A DNA stretch of 64,000 nt from Kaistia defluvii (lineage in GTDB: Bacteria > Pseudomonadota > Alphaproteobacteria > Rhizobiales > Kaistiaceae). Numbering within the stretch: position 1 is the stretch's first letter; every line of letters starts with the position of its first letter. The DNA lies in NCBI RefSeq assembly GCF_026343955.1, contig NZ_JAPKNI010000007.1, forward strand, positions 124,001 through 188,000, written 5' to 3'. The position numbers and the translations under genes are program-made. Below the pieces are notes generated by a model. The model had not been told where the DNA came from. It searched no databases and saw nothing but the letters and a program-made list of their open reading frames with translations. This document shows, in pieces, positions 48,264 to 57,721 of this stretch.

Positions 48264-49502
48264 ATGGATAAGCGAACCGAGGCGCCCGCCGCCGATGTCA
48301 AAGCGGTTGGCACGGCCGATCACAGCCTTGACTCCCCGCGCCGACCGGCCGGGCTGACCCAGCCGATACTGGCGGGAATCATCGCTGCCTTTGTCGGCTT
48401 CGCGAGTACGTTCACCGTTGTTCTACAAGGCTTTACGGCCGTTGGCGCAACGCAGGCGCAAGCCGCCTCCGGGCTCCTGGCGATCTGCATCGCGCAAGGC
48501 GTTCTGGGGATCGTCCTCAGTCACCGCTACCGCATTCCAATCACCATCGCGTGGTCGACGCCGGGTTCGGTCCTGCTCGCCGCGACGGGCCTGATCCAGG
48601 GCGGCTTTCCGGCCGCGGTCGGCGCTTTCATCCTCACCGGCGTGCTGATCATCGCGGCCGGCCTGATCAAGCCGTTCGGCCGGATCGTTTCGGCGATCCC
48701 GCCCGTGCTGGCGAGCGCCATGCTGGCGGGCATCCTGCTCAGCCTCTGCCTAGCTCCCGCCAAGGCGGTTGGGCTGCAACCCGGTCTCGCCCTTCCCGTG
48801 GTTCTGGTCTGGGCGATCGTCGGGCGGATCCGGCGGATCTGGGCCGTTCCGGCGGCCGTGGCCACCGCCGTGGCGATGATTGTCTGGACCCTTCCGCCCG
48901 GCGGACTGGCGATCGATCACGCCATCCCCGACATCGTCTTCGTCGTGCCGAGCTTCACAGCCCAGGGGCTGATCTCGCTCGCCATTCCGCTCTTCATCGT
49001 CACCATGGCCTCCCAGAACCTGCCGGGAATCGCGGTGATGCGGGCCAATGGCTACGAACCGCCGGTGGCGCCGGTGTTTCTCGGCACCGGCATCGCCAGC
49101 GTCCTGGTGGCGCCGTTCGGCGGCCACACGCTGAATTTCGCGGCAATCACGGCGGCGATGTGCGCGGGACCCGACTCGCATCCGGATCCCGCGCGGCGCT
49201 GGGTCGCCTCGTTTGCGGGTGGCGTCGCCTATCTGTTCCTGGGACTAGGCGCCACGCTGGCCGCCGCTCTGGTCACGGCGGCACCGCAGGTCCTGATCCA
49301 GGCGGCGACCGGCCTCGCCCTCTTGGGCGCGTTCGGCGGCGCGCTGGCGGGCGCGATCGCGGTTGCCGCGCACAGAGATGCGGCAATCGTGACGTTTGTA
49401 ACAGCAGCCTCGGGCCTTTCCTTTCTGGGCGTTGGAGCGGCATTCTGGGGAATAGTCGCGGGCGGAGCTTTCATGCTCCTCAACCGAAAATGGAGCCGAT
49501 GA
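48264..49502 (+). CDS. BenE family benzoate/H+ symporter-like transporter
   Basis: About 412 residues from the ATG at 48264 (MDKRTEAPAADVK). It has about 12 membrane helices and the BenE-type stretches QPILAGIIAAFVGFASTFTVVLQGF, SHRYRIPITIAWSTPGSVLLAATG, IPLFIVTMASQNLPGIAVMRANGY and PFGGHTLNFAAITAAMCAG. BenE members import benzoate or other substrates with protons; the fold is that of the nucleobase/ascorbate transporter group. No aromatic catabolic genes lie nearby, so the substrate is uncertain. The gene ends in an ATGA overlap with mobA, and a FCD-type GntR regulator is encoded divergently. Confidence 0.9.
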   Translation: MDKRTEAPAADVKAVGTADHSLDSPRRPAGLTQPILAGIIAAFVGFASTFTVVLQGFTAVGATQAQAASGLLAICIAQGVLGIVLSHRYRIPITIAWSTPGSVLLAATGLIQGGFPAAVGAFILTGVLIIAAGLIKPFGRIVSAIPPVLASAMLAGILLSLCLAPAKAVGLQPGLALPVVLVWAIVGRIRRIWAVPAAVATAVAMIVWTLPPGGLAIDHAIPDIVFVVPSFTAQGLISLAIPLFIVTMASQNLPGIAVMRANGYEPPVAPVFLGTGIASVLVAPFGGHTLNFAAITAAMCAGPDSHPDPARRWVASFAGGVAYLFLGLGATLAAALVTAAPQVLIQAATGLALLGAFGGALAGAIAVAAHRDAAIVTFVTAASGLSFLGVGAAFWGIVAGGAFMLLNRKWSR

Positions 49503-50113
49503 CGATAGCAGGACTGATCCTCGCCGGAGGTAATTCGCGACGCATGGGACGCGAAAAGGCCTTCGTGCCCGTTGGCGGGCAGCCTTTGATCGAACGAGCG
49601 ATCGGCCGGCTCGCCCCCCAGGTCGAGACGCTTGCGATCAACGCCAATGGCGATCCGGCCCGGTTCGCAGACTATAGTCTGCCGGTCCTTGCGGATGACC
49701 GTCCCGACACCGGGCCGCTCGGCGGCGTGCTCGCCGGCCTGCGTTGGGCCGAGGCACTGGCGGAACGACCGGAATTCGTCGCCACCGTGCCGATCGATAC
49801 CCCGTTCTTCCCCGTCGATCTGGTGTCCCAACTGGCTGCACGCCAGAGCGATGCCCGCCGGATCACCATTGCCGCGTCGGGCGACCGGGACCACCCCGTC
49901 ATCGCCCTCTGGCCCGTGGCTCTGGCCAATGTCCTGGACGAATGGCGCCTGACCGCGAAAAGCCAGGGCGTGCGGGCGTTCCTGGCCTCCTGCGGCTTTG
50001 CCGTCGTCAATTTCGAGCTGCCCCTGCATGGCCCGGATCCGTTCCTCAATATCAATACGCCGGAGGAGCGCGACGAGGCGGACGCATGGCTCGGCGTTCC
50101 CCGCCCGGCCTGA
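49499..50113 (+). CDS. mobA: Molybdenum cofactor guanylyltransferase
   Basis: About 204 residues from the ATG at 49499, which overlaps the benE-like stop; the open frame runs back to 48551, but that is a shadow inside the transporter gene. The nucleotidyltransferase signature LAGGNSRRMGREKAFVPVGGQPL is at the N-terminus (GTP binding), followed by LADDRPDTGPLGGVLAGLRWA, the DTPFF metal site (PIDTPFFP) and the C-terminal NFELP and FLNINTPEERDEADAW. MobA adds GMP to molybdopterin to give the dinucleotide cofactor used by DMSO-reductase-type enzymes. Pairing with a BenE-like transporter is unusual. No molybdoenzyme gene is in the window. Confidence 0.9.
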   Translation: MTIAGLILAGGNSRRMGREKAFVPVGGQPLIERAIGRLAPQVETLAINANGDPARFADYSLPVLADDRPDTGPLGGVLAGLRWAEALAERPEFVATVPIDTPFFPVDLVSQLAARQSDARRITIAASGDRDHPVIALWPVALANVLDEWRLTAKSQGVRAFLASCGFAVVNFELPLHGPDPFLNINTPEERDEADAWLGVPRPA

Positions 50114-50250
50114 AACTGCTTTGAATTCCAGGACAGTTGCGGCCCGCCGGCAAAAGGTGGGAAGATAAGACAAGAGAGTGCCGGCCAGGGAAGCGATGCG
50201 AGGACCGGCGCTCCAATTCCGGTAGAAACGCGCGTCAGAGGGAATTCAAT

Positions 50251-51015
50251 ATGCGTATCGTGAAGCGGGTCGCCATTGCGGCTTTGGCCCTGATGGCTGT
50301 CTCCGGCGCCGTTCAGGCGAAGGAATGGAAGAACATCCGGGTCGCCGTCGAAGGCGCTTTCCCGCCGTTCAATTCCGTCAGTGCGGACGGCCAGCTTGAG
50401 GGATTCGACGTCGATATCGCCAAGGCGATCTGCGCGAACCTGAAGGCGGAGTGCACCTTCACCGTCCAGGACTGGGATGGCCTGATCCCGGCGCTGCAGG
50501 CCGGCAAGTTCGATACCATCATCTCGTCCATGTCGATCACCGACGAGCGCAAGAAGGTCATCGACTTCTCACGTCCCTACTACCAGTCGCCCTCCTCTTT
50601 CGTCGCGCCGAAGAGCGCCGGCATCAAGGATACGTCGCCGGAAGGCCTGAAGGGCAAGACCATCGGCGCGCAGTCCTCGACCGTGCAGGCGACCGAACTC
50701 GAAGAGAAGTACAAGGGCTCCGACATCAAACTCTATCCGACCCAGGATGAGGTCAATCTCGACCTGGTGGCAGGCCGCATCGACCTGCTCTTCGTCGACA
50801 AGCTGCCCGGTCTCGAATGGCTGAAGACGGCGGACGGCGCCAACTACGAGTTCGTCGGCACCGACTTGCCGACCGATGGCGTCGGCGCCGCCGTTCGCAA
50901 GGAAGACAGCGACCTGCGCGACCAGATCTCGGCCGCCATCCTCGCCATCAAGGCCGACGGCACCTACGACAAGATCAACGCCAAGTACTTCCCCTTCTCG
51001 ATCTGGAAGGAATAG
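50251..51015 (+). CDS. Polar amino-acid ABC transporter, periplasmic binding protein
   Basis: About 254 residues from the ATG at 50251, behind AGAGGGA; the frame extends to 50137, but a signal peptide (MRIVKRVAIAALALMAVSGAVQAKE, cleavage about residue 23) fixes the start. It is a SBP_bac_3 family protein: IRVAVEGAFPPFNSVSADGQLEGFDVDIAKAICANL, TIISSMSITDERKKVIDFSRPYYQSPSSFV, and DLLFVDKLPGLEWL. These features fit lysine/arginine/ornithine/histidine-type binders. Two permease genes follow. The ligand class, basic versus other polar amino acids, cannot be fixed by eye. Confidence 0.92.
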   Translation: MRIVKRVAIAALALMAVSGAVQAKEWKNIRVAVEGAFPPFNSVSADGQLEGFDVDIAKAICANLKAECTFTVQDWDGLIPALQAGKFDTIISSMSITDERKKVIDFSRPYYQSPSSFVAPKSAGIKDTSPEGLKGKTIGAQSSTVQATELEEKYKGSDIKLYPTQDEVNLDLVAGRIDLLFVDKLPGLEWLKTADGANYEFVGTDLPTDGVGAAVRKEDSDLRDQISAAILAIKADGTYDKINAKYFPFSIWKE

Positions 51016-51086
51016 GGATCACGCGAGGCAGGGCACGCACCCTGCCTCGCGGTTCCGCATGAAAGGACCGTGGGGGGACGGGCGGC

Positions 51087-51797
51087 GTGGATCTACTGAG
51101 ACTGCTGAGTTTCGGGCCGGATGGCTGGGGCGACGAACTGCTCCAAGGCACCTGGCTCACGATCCGGCTCGCTTTGGCAACCGTTCCCTTCGGCCTGGCG
51201 CTGGGCTTCCTGGTCGCTTTGGCCAAACGCAGCCCCAACCGCTATCTCCGCGCCTTCGGCAACGCCTATACGACCGTGTTTCGCGGCCTGCCGGAACTGC
51301 TGACGATCTTCATCGTCTATTTTGGCGGCCAGATCGCCTTGCAACGCATCGTCGGGCTGTTCAGCGGCGCGACGGTCGAGGTCAACGGCTTCATCGCCGG
51401 CATGGTGGCGCTCGGCGTGGTCTTCTCGGCCTATGCGTCGGAAGTGTTCCTCGGCGCCTTCAACAACATCACGCGCGGCCAGTATGAAGCCGCCTATGCG
51501 CTCGGGCTTCGGCCGGCGACGACGCTTCGGCTGGTCATCATTCCGCAGCTCGTGCGCCTCGCGCTGCCAGGCCTCGCCAATCTCTGGCTGATCCTGCTGA
51601 AAGACACCTCGCTCGTCTCGGTGATCGCGCTCGATGATCTATTGCGCAAGACGGGCCTCGCCGTCCGCGTGACCAAGGAGCCCTTCCTGTTTTTTGGCGT
51701 CGCCTGCCTGATCTATCTGGCGCTGTCGATGATCTCGTCGATCGGCATCGTCGCGATCGAGCGCTGGGCCAATCGCGGCCTGAGGAGAGCGTCATGA
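51087..51797 (+). CDS. Amino-acid ABC transporter permease (HisQ-like)
   Basis: A 236-residue inner-membrane permease of the polar amino-acid uptake family, probably started at the GTG at 51087 behind GGGGGA. It has about five helices and the inner-membrane-component loop with the EAA motif: QYEAAYALGLRPATTLRLVIIPQLVRLALPGLANLWLILLKDTSL. The N-terminal LLQGTWLTIRLALATVPFGLALGF matches HisQ/ArtQ proteins. It forms a heterodimer with the next permease, whose ATG overlaps its stop, and works with the upstream binding protein. The ATPase is not encoded here. Confidence 0.92.
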   Translation: MDLLRLLSFGPDGWGDELLQGTWLTIRLALATVPFGLALGFLVALAKRSPNRYLRAFGNAYTTVFRGLPELLTIFIVYFGGQIALQRIVGLFSGATVEVNGFIAGMVALGVVFSAYASEVFLGAFNNITRGQYEAAYALGLRPATTLRLVIIPQLVRLALPGLANLWLILLKDTSLVSVIALDDLLRKTGLAVRVTKEPFLFFGVACLIYLALSMISSIGIVAIERWANRGLRRAS

Positions 51798-52480
51798 ATT
51801 GGGACGCTCTCGCCACCTATGGCCCGCGCATGCTGCAGGGCCTGGTGGTCACGCTGCAACTGGTCGTCATCTCGATCACGCTGGGCGCGCTGCTCTCCAT
51901 CCCCGTCGCGCTGGCGCGAATGAGCCGGAGCCGCATCCTGCGGGCGGTCTCGTTCGGCTACATGTATTTCTTCCGCGGCACGCCGCTGCTGGCGCAGGTC
52001 TTTCTCGTCTATTACGGTGCCGGCCAGTTCCGGACGCAGCTCGAAGCGATCGGGCTCTGGTGGCTGTTCCGGGACGCCTTTTTCTGCTGCGTGCTCACCT
52101 TCACGCTGAATACCGGCGCCTATCAGGCCGAGATTCTGCGGGGCGCCATCCGCGCCGTGCCGGCAGGCCAGCGCGAGGCCGCCATGTCGCTCGGCCTCCG
52201 GCCGCGTCAGATCTTCCGCAAGATCGTGATGCCGCAGGCGATCCTGATCGCGCTGCGTCCGCTCGGCAACGAAGTGATCCTCATGGTGAAGGGGTCTTCC
52301 GTGGCGGCGATCGTGACCGTGTTCGACCTGATGGGCGTCACCCGCCTCGCCTATTCACGCACCTTCGACTTCCAGGTCTATCTCTGGGCGGCCGTGCTCT
52401 ATCTGGTCGTCGTCGAGATCATCCGCCGCGTCTGGGACAAGCTTGAACATCGCCTGACGCGACACATGCGGTCTGCCTGA
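51794..52480 (+). CDS. Amino-acid ABC transporter permease (HisM-like)
   Basis: A 228-residue permease overlapping the HisQ-like gene (ATGA at 51794-51797). About five membrane helices; the EAA loop is GQREAAMSLGLRPRQIFRKIVMPQAILIALRPLGNEVILMVKGSS, as in HisM/ArtM. MLQGLVVTLQLVVISITLGALLSIPVALARMS is the usual first helix. It is the second subunit of the uptake channel with the HisQ-like protein. The gene is followed by the convergent Lrp gene, leaving no room for a HisP-type ATPase, so the complex presumably borrows an ATPase encoded elsewhere. Confidence 0.92.
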   Translation: MNWDALATYGPRMLQGLVVTLQLVVISITLGALLSIPVALARMSRSRILRAVSFGYMYFFRGTPLLAQVFLVYYGAGQFRTQLEAIGLWWLFRDAFFCCVLTFTLNTGAYQAEILRGAIRAVPAGQREAAMSLGLRPRQIFRKIVMPQAILIALRPLGNEVILMVKGSSVAAIVTVFDLMGVTRLAYSRTFDFQVYLWAAVLYLVVVEIIRRVWDKLEHRLTRHMRSA

Positions 52481-52533
52481 ACGCGCGCGGCAGGATCGCC
52501 CGCCGCTGCGCCAGATGGCATAGAGCGACGCCC

Positions 52534-53022
52534 CTATGCCATGCCCTTGTCTTTTTCGAGCGGGATGTAGTTCAGCGGCAGCGCCGTCGCGTATTTGATC
52601 TGCTCCATCGCGAAGGCCGAGGAGACGTCGGCAATATCGATGCGCGAGATCAGCCGCTTGTAGAACAGGTCATAGGCCTCGATATCAGGCACGACGACGC
52701 GCAGCAGATAGTCGACCTGCCCGCTCATGCGGTAGAATTCGACCACCTCGGGGACGTCGCGAATGACCTCCGCGAAGCGCTTGAGCCATTCTTCATTGTG
52801 CTGGCTGGTCGTGATCGAGACGAATACGGTGACCTTGGCATTCACCTTCTTCGGGTCGAGGACCGCGACGCGCTTGGTGATGACGCCGTCTTCTTCCAGC
52901 TTCTGGATGCGCCGCCAGCAGGGCGTGGTCGAAAGGCCGACTCGCCGACCGATTTCCGCGACGGGGATGGTGGCGTCTTCCTGCAGGATTTGCAGGATTT
53001 TTCGGTCGAGCCGGTCAATCAT
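52534..53022 (-). CDS. Lrp/AsnC family transcriptional regulator
   Basis: A 162-residue leucine-responsive-regulator-type protein. The N-terminal helix-turn-helix is LDRKILQILQEDATIPVAEIGRRVGLSTTPCWRRIQKLEEDGVITKRVAVLD, and the C-terminal RAM ligand-binding domain runs from about residue 65 (VNAKVTVFVSITTSQHNEEW, VEFYRMSGQVDYLLRVVVPDIEAYD). The SGQVDYLLRV strand is typical. These proteins are octameric regulators that sense amino acids. It is convergent with the amino-acid ABC genes, so a control link is plausible but not shown. Confidence 0.92.
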   Translation of the reverse strand: MIDRLDRKILQILQEDATIPVAEIGRRVGLSTTPCWRRIQKLEEDGVITKRVAVLDPKKVNAKVTVFVSITTSQHNEEWLKRFAEVIRDVPEVVEFYRMSGQVDYLLRVVVPDIEAYDLFYKRLISRIDIADVSSAFAMEQIKYATALPLNYIPLEKDKGMA

Positions 53023-53139
53023 TCAGGAACCCTCTGCCCTGGGCCCGGACGATGCTAGCATCATTTTCCAATGAGTACTTTTTTCGCCTGGCAATTGAGA
53101 ATATTATTCCGTGATGAATGCTTATTTCGGCGGATGTTG

Positions 53140-53808
53140 TCAACTCGGCGCTTGGAGTCGCGCAGCCACCAGGCCTTTCAAGACCGGCAGCAAATCGGCT
53201 TCGAACCACGGGTTCCGCTTGATCCAGCCGGAGTTTCGCCACGAGGGATGCGGCAGCGGCAGGATCTTCGGTCCATCTGTCTCGTCCAGGATCGCGCGCC
53301 AGTCGCCAACCGTCTCCGTCAGGCTGCCGCGCACGCGTCTACCCAGATGAAATTGCTGCGCATAGAGCCCGACGGCAAGGACCAGGTCGACCGCCGGCAT
53401 CCGGCCCAGCAGCGCGTCGTGCCAGGCTGGCGCGCATTCGCGCCTCGGCGGCAGGTCGCCGCCCTTGGCATCGAGACCCGGAAAGCAGAAACCCATCGGC
53501 ACGATGGCGATGCGCGCCTCGTCATAGAATTCGCCTTCGCCTATGCCCATCCAGTCGCGCAGCCGGTCCCCCGACGGATCGGTGAACGGCTTGCCGGATG
53601 CGTGCACGCGCGTGCCCGGCGCCTGGCCTGCAATCAGGATGCGGGCGGTGGCGGAGGCACGGACAACCGGACGCGGCTCGTGCGGCAAAGGCCGGCCGCG
53701 CGGCCGGTCGACACAGATCCGACATTGACGGATCTCCCCAACCAGGTCTTCGAGCTCGGCCTGGACCATCGGGGCGGGATTTAGCAATGACTTAACCATG
53801 CTCATCAA
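53140..53808 (-). CDS. Uracil-DNA glycosylase family protein
   Basis: Up to 222 residues. It has the UDG fold as in family 4 and related (COG1573-like) enzymes: motif A ILIAGQAPGTRVHASGKPFTDPSGDRLRDWMGI and motif B LPLPHPSWRNSGW, where the His would stabilise the leaving base. Cysteines near the N-terminus (IRQCRICVDRP) are present, but the full four-cysteine Fe-S set of family 4 is not obvious, so it may be an Fe-S-free relative. It probably acts in uracil removal or is a related nucleotide-binding protein. The start is uncertain (53808 TTG, 53805 ATG or 53766 ATG); none has a good ribosome-binding site. It is divergent from the histidine kinase gene. Confidence 0.85.
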   Translation of the reverse strand: MMSMVKSLLNPAPMVQAELEDLVGEIRQCRICVDRPRGRPLPHEPRPVVRASATARILIAGQAPGTRVHASGKPFTDPSGDRLRDWMGIGEGEFYDEARIAIVPMGFCFPGLDAKGGDLPPRRECAPAWHDALLGRMPAVDLVLAVGLYAQQFHLGRRVRGSLTETVGDWRAILDETDGPKILPLPHPSWRNSGWIKRNPWFEADLLPVLKGLVAARLQAPS

Positions 53809-53877
53809 GTTGGCATTAAGCGTTCGAAACGCAAATTCGGCAACTAGCTAGAGTGCTTCCTTGAAGGAAGTCGTGGG

Positions 53878-55410
<1,533 letters not shown>

Positions 55411-55411
55411 C

Positions 55412-56440
55412 TCAGTCCGCCTTGCCTGAGACGCCCGCCTGCGCGAAGGTCGCCATGCCGGTGTGGATCTCAGCCGCCGCCTTGACCAGGCCCGCGGCCA
55501 TGGCCGCGCCCGTGCCTTCGCCGAGCCGCATGCCGAGATCGAGCAGCGCCGTCTTGCCCATCGCCGCCAGCAGCCTGGCATGCGGCGGCTCGGCCGAGAC
55601 ATGGCCGAACTGGCAATGATCGAGCGAGGACGGGTTGATCTTGTAGAGCACGGCGGCGGCGGCGGTGGCGACATAGCCGTCGATTATGACCGGGATGCGG
55701 CTCATCCGGGCGGCCAGGATCGCGCCCGCCATGGCGGCAAGCTCGCGCCCGCCAAGGCGACGCAGCACTTCCAGCGGGTCGCGCAGATGGGCGGAATGCA
55801 GCTCCAGCGCCGTATCGATGACGGCGGCCTTGCGCGCCACGCCTTCGGCGTCGACGCCGGTGCCGGGTCCAACCCAGTCCCGACCCGTGCCGCCGAACAG
55901 TCCGGCCGCGACGGCGCCGGCGATCGTCGTATTGCCGATGCCCATTTCGCCGATCGCCAACAGGTCGATTCCGCCGGCCGTCGCCTCCATGCCGAACGCC
56001 ATGGTGGCGGCGCAGCCGGCTTCGTCCAGCGCGGGCTCGACCGTGATGTCGCCGGTCGGAATGTCGAGCGCGAGGTCGAACACCTTCAGACCGAGATCAT
56101 AGACGATGCAGATCTGGTTGATCGCCGCGCCGCCGGCGGCAAAATTCTCGACCATCTGCTGGGTGACGCTGGACGGGTAGGCGGAAACGCCCTGCGCCGC
56201 GACGCCGTGATTGCCGGCGAAGATCGCGACCAGCGGACGGGTGACGGCGGGGCGCGCCCTGCCCTGCCAGCCGCCAAGCCATTCGGCGAGATCCTCCAGC
56301 CGGCCGAGCGAACCGGCCGGCTTGGTCAGCTGCGCGTCGCGCGCCCGGATGGCGAGCACGGCCGCCTCGTCGCGCCCCGGCATCTCGTCGAAGAGCGCGC
56401 GAATGTCGTCGAAAGGAAGTCCGGAAGCGGAGCGGGCCAT
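55412..56440 (-). CDS. cobT: Nicotinate-nucleotide--dimethylbenzimidazole phosphoribosyltransferase
   Basis: A 342-residue enzyme that makes alpha-ribazole phosphate from dimethylbenzimidazole and nicotinate mononucleotide for the lower ligand of cobalamin. Typical blocks: TKPAGSLGRLEDLAEWLGGWQG, FAGNHGVAAQGVSAYPSSVTQQMV, AGGAAINQ, EMGIGNTTIAGAVAA, and HSAHLRDPLEVLRRLGGRELAAMAGAIL. Length fits CobT. The start ATG at 56440 matches the usual N-terminus. cobS is divergent 140 bp away, a common rhizobial arrangement. The gap has no cobalamin riboswitch core that I can see. Confidence 0.95.
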   Translation of the reverse strand: MARSASGLPFDDIRALFDEMPGRDEAAVLAIRARDAQLTKPAGSLGRLEDLAEWLGGWQGRARPAVTRPLVAIFAGNHGVAAQGVSAYPSSVTQQMVENFAAGGAAINQICIVYDLGLKVFDLALDIPTGDITVEPALDEAGCAATMAFGMEATAGGIDLLAIGEMGIGNTTIAGAVAAGLFGGTGRDWVGPGTGVDAEGVARKAAVIDTALELHSAHLRDPLEVLRRLGGRELAAMAGAILAARMSRIPVIIDGYVATAAAAVLYKINPSSLDHCQFGHVSAEPPHARLLAAMGKTALLDLGMRLGEGTGAAMAAGLVKAAAEIHTGMATFAQAGVSGKAD

Positions 56441-56580
56441 GCGTATCTCGGCTAGGTGTGGGGTGGATGGATCGGCACACTTTGCGGCCGGCGGCGGGCG
56501 ATCTATAACCCTCCTCCAGCGTACCGCAAGCGTCGATGACGCCGAGTCGGTGCGACGATCCGCCGACGGGGGCAGTTGCC

Positions 56581-57384
56581 ATGACCGATGACCAGTACCG
56601 GGCCGTCTTTCGCACCTCGCTCTTCGAACTCGCGGCGGCGACGGCTTTCCTGACGCGGCTGCCGGCAGCCTGGATGGGCGTGGCTGCGGATCGTCGGCCC
56701 GATTTCACGATCGCCGCGCGCGCCTTCCCCGGTGTCGGCCTGCTGGTCGGCCTTGTCGGTGCCATCGTCCTGCTGCTGGCCCACGCGCTCGGCATGCCGC
56801 TGCTCGCATCCGCCGCCCTCTCGCTCGCCGCCACGATCGCGCTGACCGGCGCCCTGCATGAAGATGGTCTTGCCGATACGGCCGACGGCTTCGGCGGCGG
56901 CACGACGGCGACGCGCAAGCTGGAAATCATGCGCGACAGCCGGATCGGCACGTTTGGCGCGCTAGCGCTGATCCTGTCGCTCCTGCTGCGCACGACGCTG
57001 GTCGCCAACCTGCTGCCCTATGGCGCATGGCCCGTCGCCACCGCGCTGATCGGCGCGGAAATCGTCAGCCGTGCGGCGATCGTCCAGCTTTGGGCGGCCC
57101 TGCCGCCGGCCCGCTTCGAGGGCCTCGCCAGCGCCACCGGACGCCCCTCCCGCGACACGAGCCTGACCGCCATCGGCATCGCCGTGGTGGCGGCGCTGAT
57201 CTGCGGCGCGATCGGAACCGGTATCCTCCCGGTCGTCGTCGCGCTCCTTGTCGCCGGGGCGGCGACCTATGCCTTTCAGCTTCTCTGCGCCTTGCAGATT
57301 GCCGGTCAGACCGGCGACACGCTCGGCGCGGCCCAGCAGGTCGCGCTCGTCACCTATCTGATGGCGATCGTCGCCGCGACATGA
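56581..57384 (+). CDS. cobS: Adenosylcobinamide-GDP ribazoletransferase (cobalamin synthase)
   Basis: About 267 residues from the ATG at 56581 (MTDDQYRAVFRTSLFELAAAT). It joins adenosylcobinamide-GDP with alpha-ribazole at the inner membrane, the last step of cobalamin synthesis. The catalytic metal motif LHEDGLADTADGFGGG lies at about residues 92-108 and MRDSRIGTFGALAL follows; FLTRLPAAWMG near the N-terminus is typical. About six to seven membrane helices are predicted. It is coupled by an ATGA overlap (57381-57384) to the DUF1289 gene and is divergent from cobT. Confidence 0.94.
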   Translation: MTDDQYRAVFRTSLFELAAATAFLTRLPAAWMGVAADRRPDFTIAARAFPGVGLLVGLVGAIVLLLAHALGMPLLASAALSLAATIALTGALHEDGLADTADGFGGGTTATRKLEIMRDSRIGTFGALALILSLLLRTTLVANLLPYGAWPVATALIGAEIVSRAAIVQLWAALPPARFEGLASATGRPSRDTSLTAIGIAVVAALICGAIGTGILPVVVALLVAGAATYAFQLLCALQIAGQTGDTLGAAQQVALVTYLMAIVAAT

Positions 57385-57557
57385 TCTCACCCTGCATCAG
57401 CCTCTGCGTGCTCGATCCCGAGTCGGAGCTCTGCGAGGGCTGTGGCCGCAGCCTCGACGAGATCAGCCAATGGTCGCGCATGACGGACGATCAGCGCCGC
57501 GCGGTGATGAGCCGCCTGCCCGAACGACTCAAGGACCTTGTCTCAACGAGCACCTGA
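57381..57557 (+). CDS. DUF1289 family small cysteine protein
   Basis: A 58-residue protein beginning at the ATG overlapping the cobS stop; the longer open frame from 57027 is antisense-like noise inside cobS. The four conserved cysteines of DUF1289 are present in SPCISLCVLDPESELCEGCGRSLDEISQW, which suggest zinc or Fe-S binding. The rest, MTDDQRRAVMSRLPERLK, is also typical. The function is unknown. Translational coupling to cobS is an unusual but clear arrangement. Confidence 0.9.
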   Translation: MISPCISLCVLDPESELCEGCGRSLDEISQWSRMTDDQRRAVMSRLPERLKDLVSTST

Positions 57558-57721
57558 CGGCACGACCCGGTGAGATCGCGGGGCGAGCCTGCTGGCGTCT
57601 CACGGAGCCGCTGCGGCAGCAGCGTGGCCGGGTCCGGGCATCGTCGGCCGGAAATGAAGGAGCGGCCGCCGGGAGCAGCGACCGCTCTACTTGCCGTTGG
57701 AATGCCACCCCGTCGGCAGCG

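Noticed and set aside
48551-49498. N-terminal extension of mobA through the benE-like gene
   Set aside because: The extension is an out-of-frame shadow of the transporter; MobA homology begins exactly at the overlapping ATG at 49499.
56441-56580. Possible cobalamin riboswitch between cobT and cobS
   Set aside because: The conserved B12-box core (GCCACTG-type) and the flanking stems were not found on either strand.
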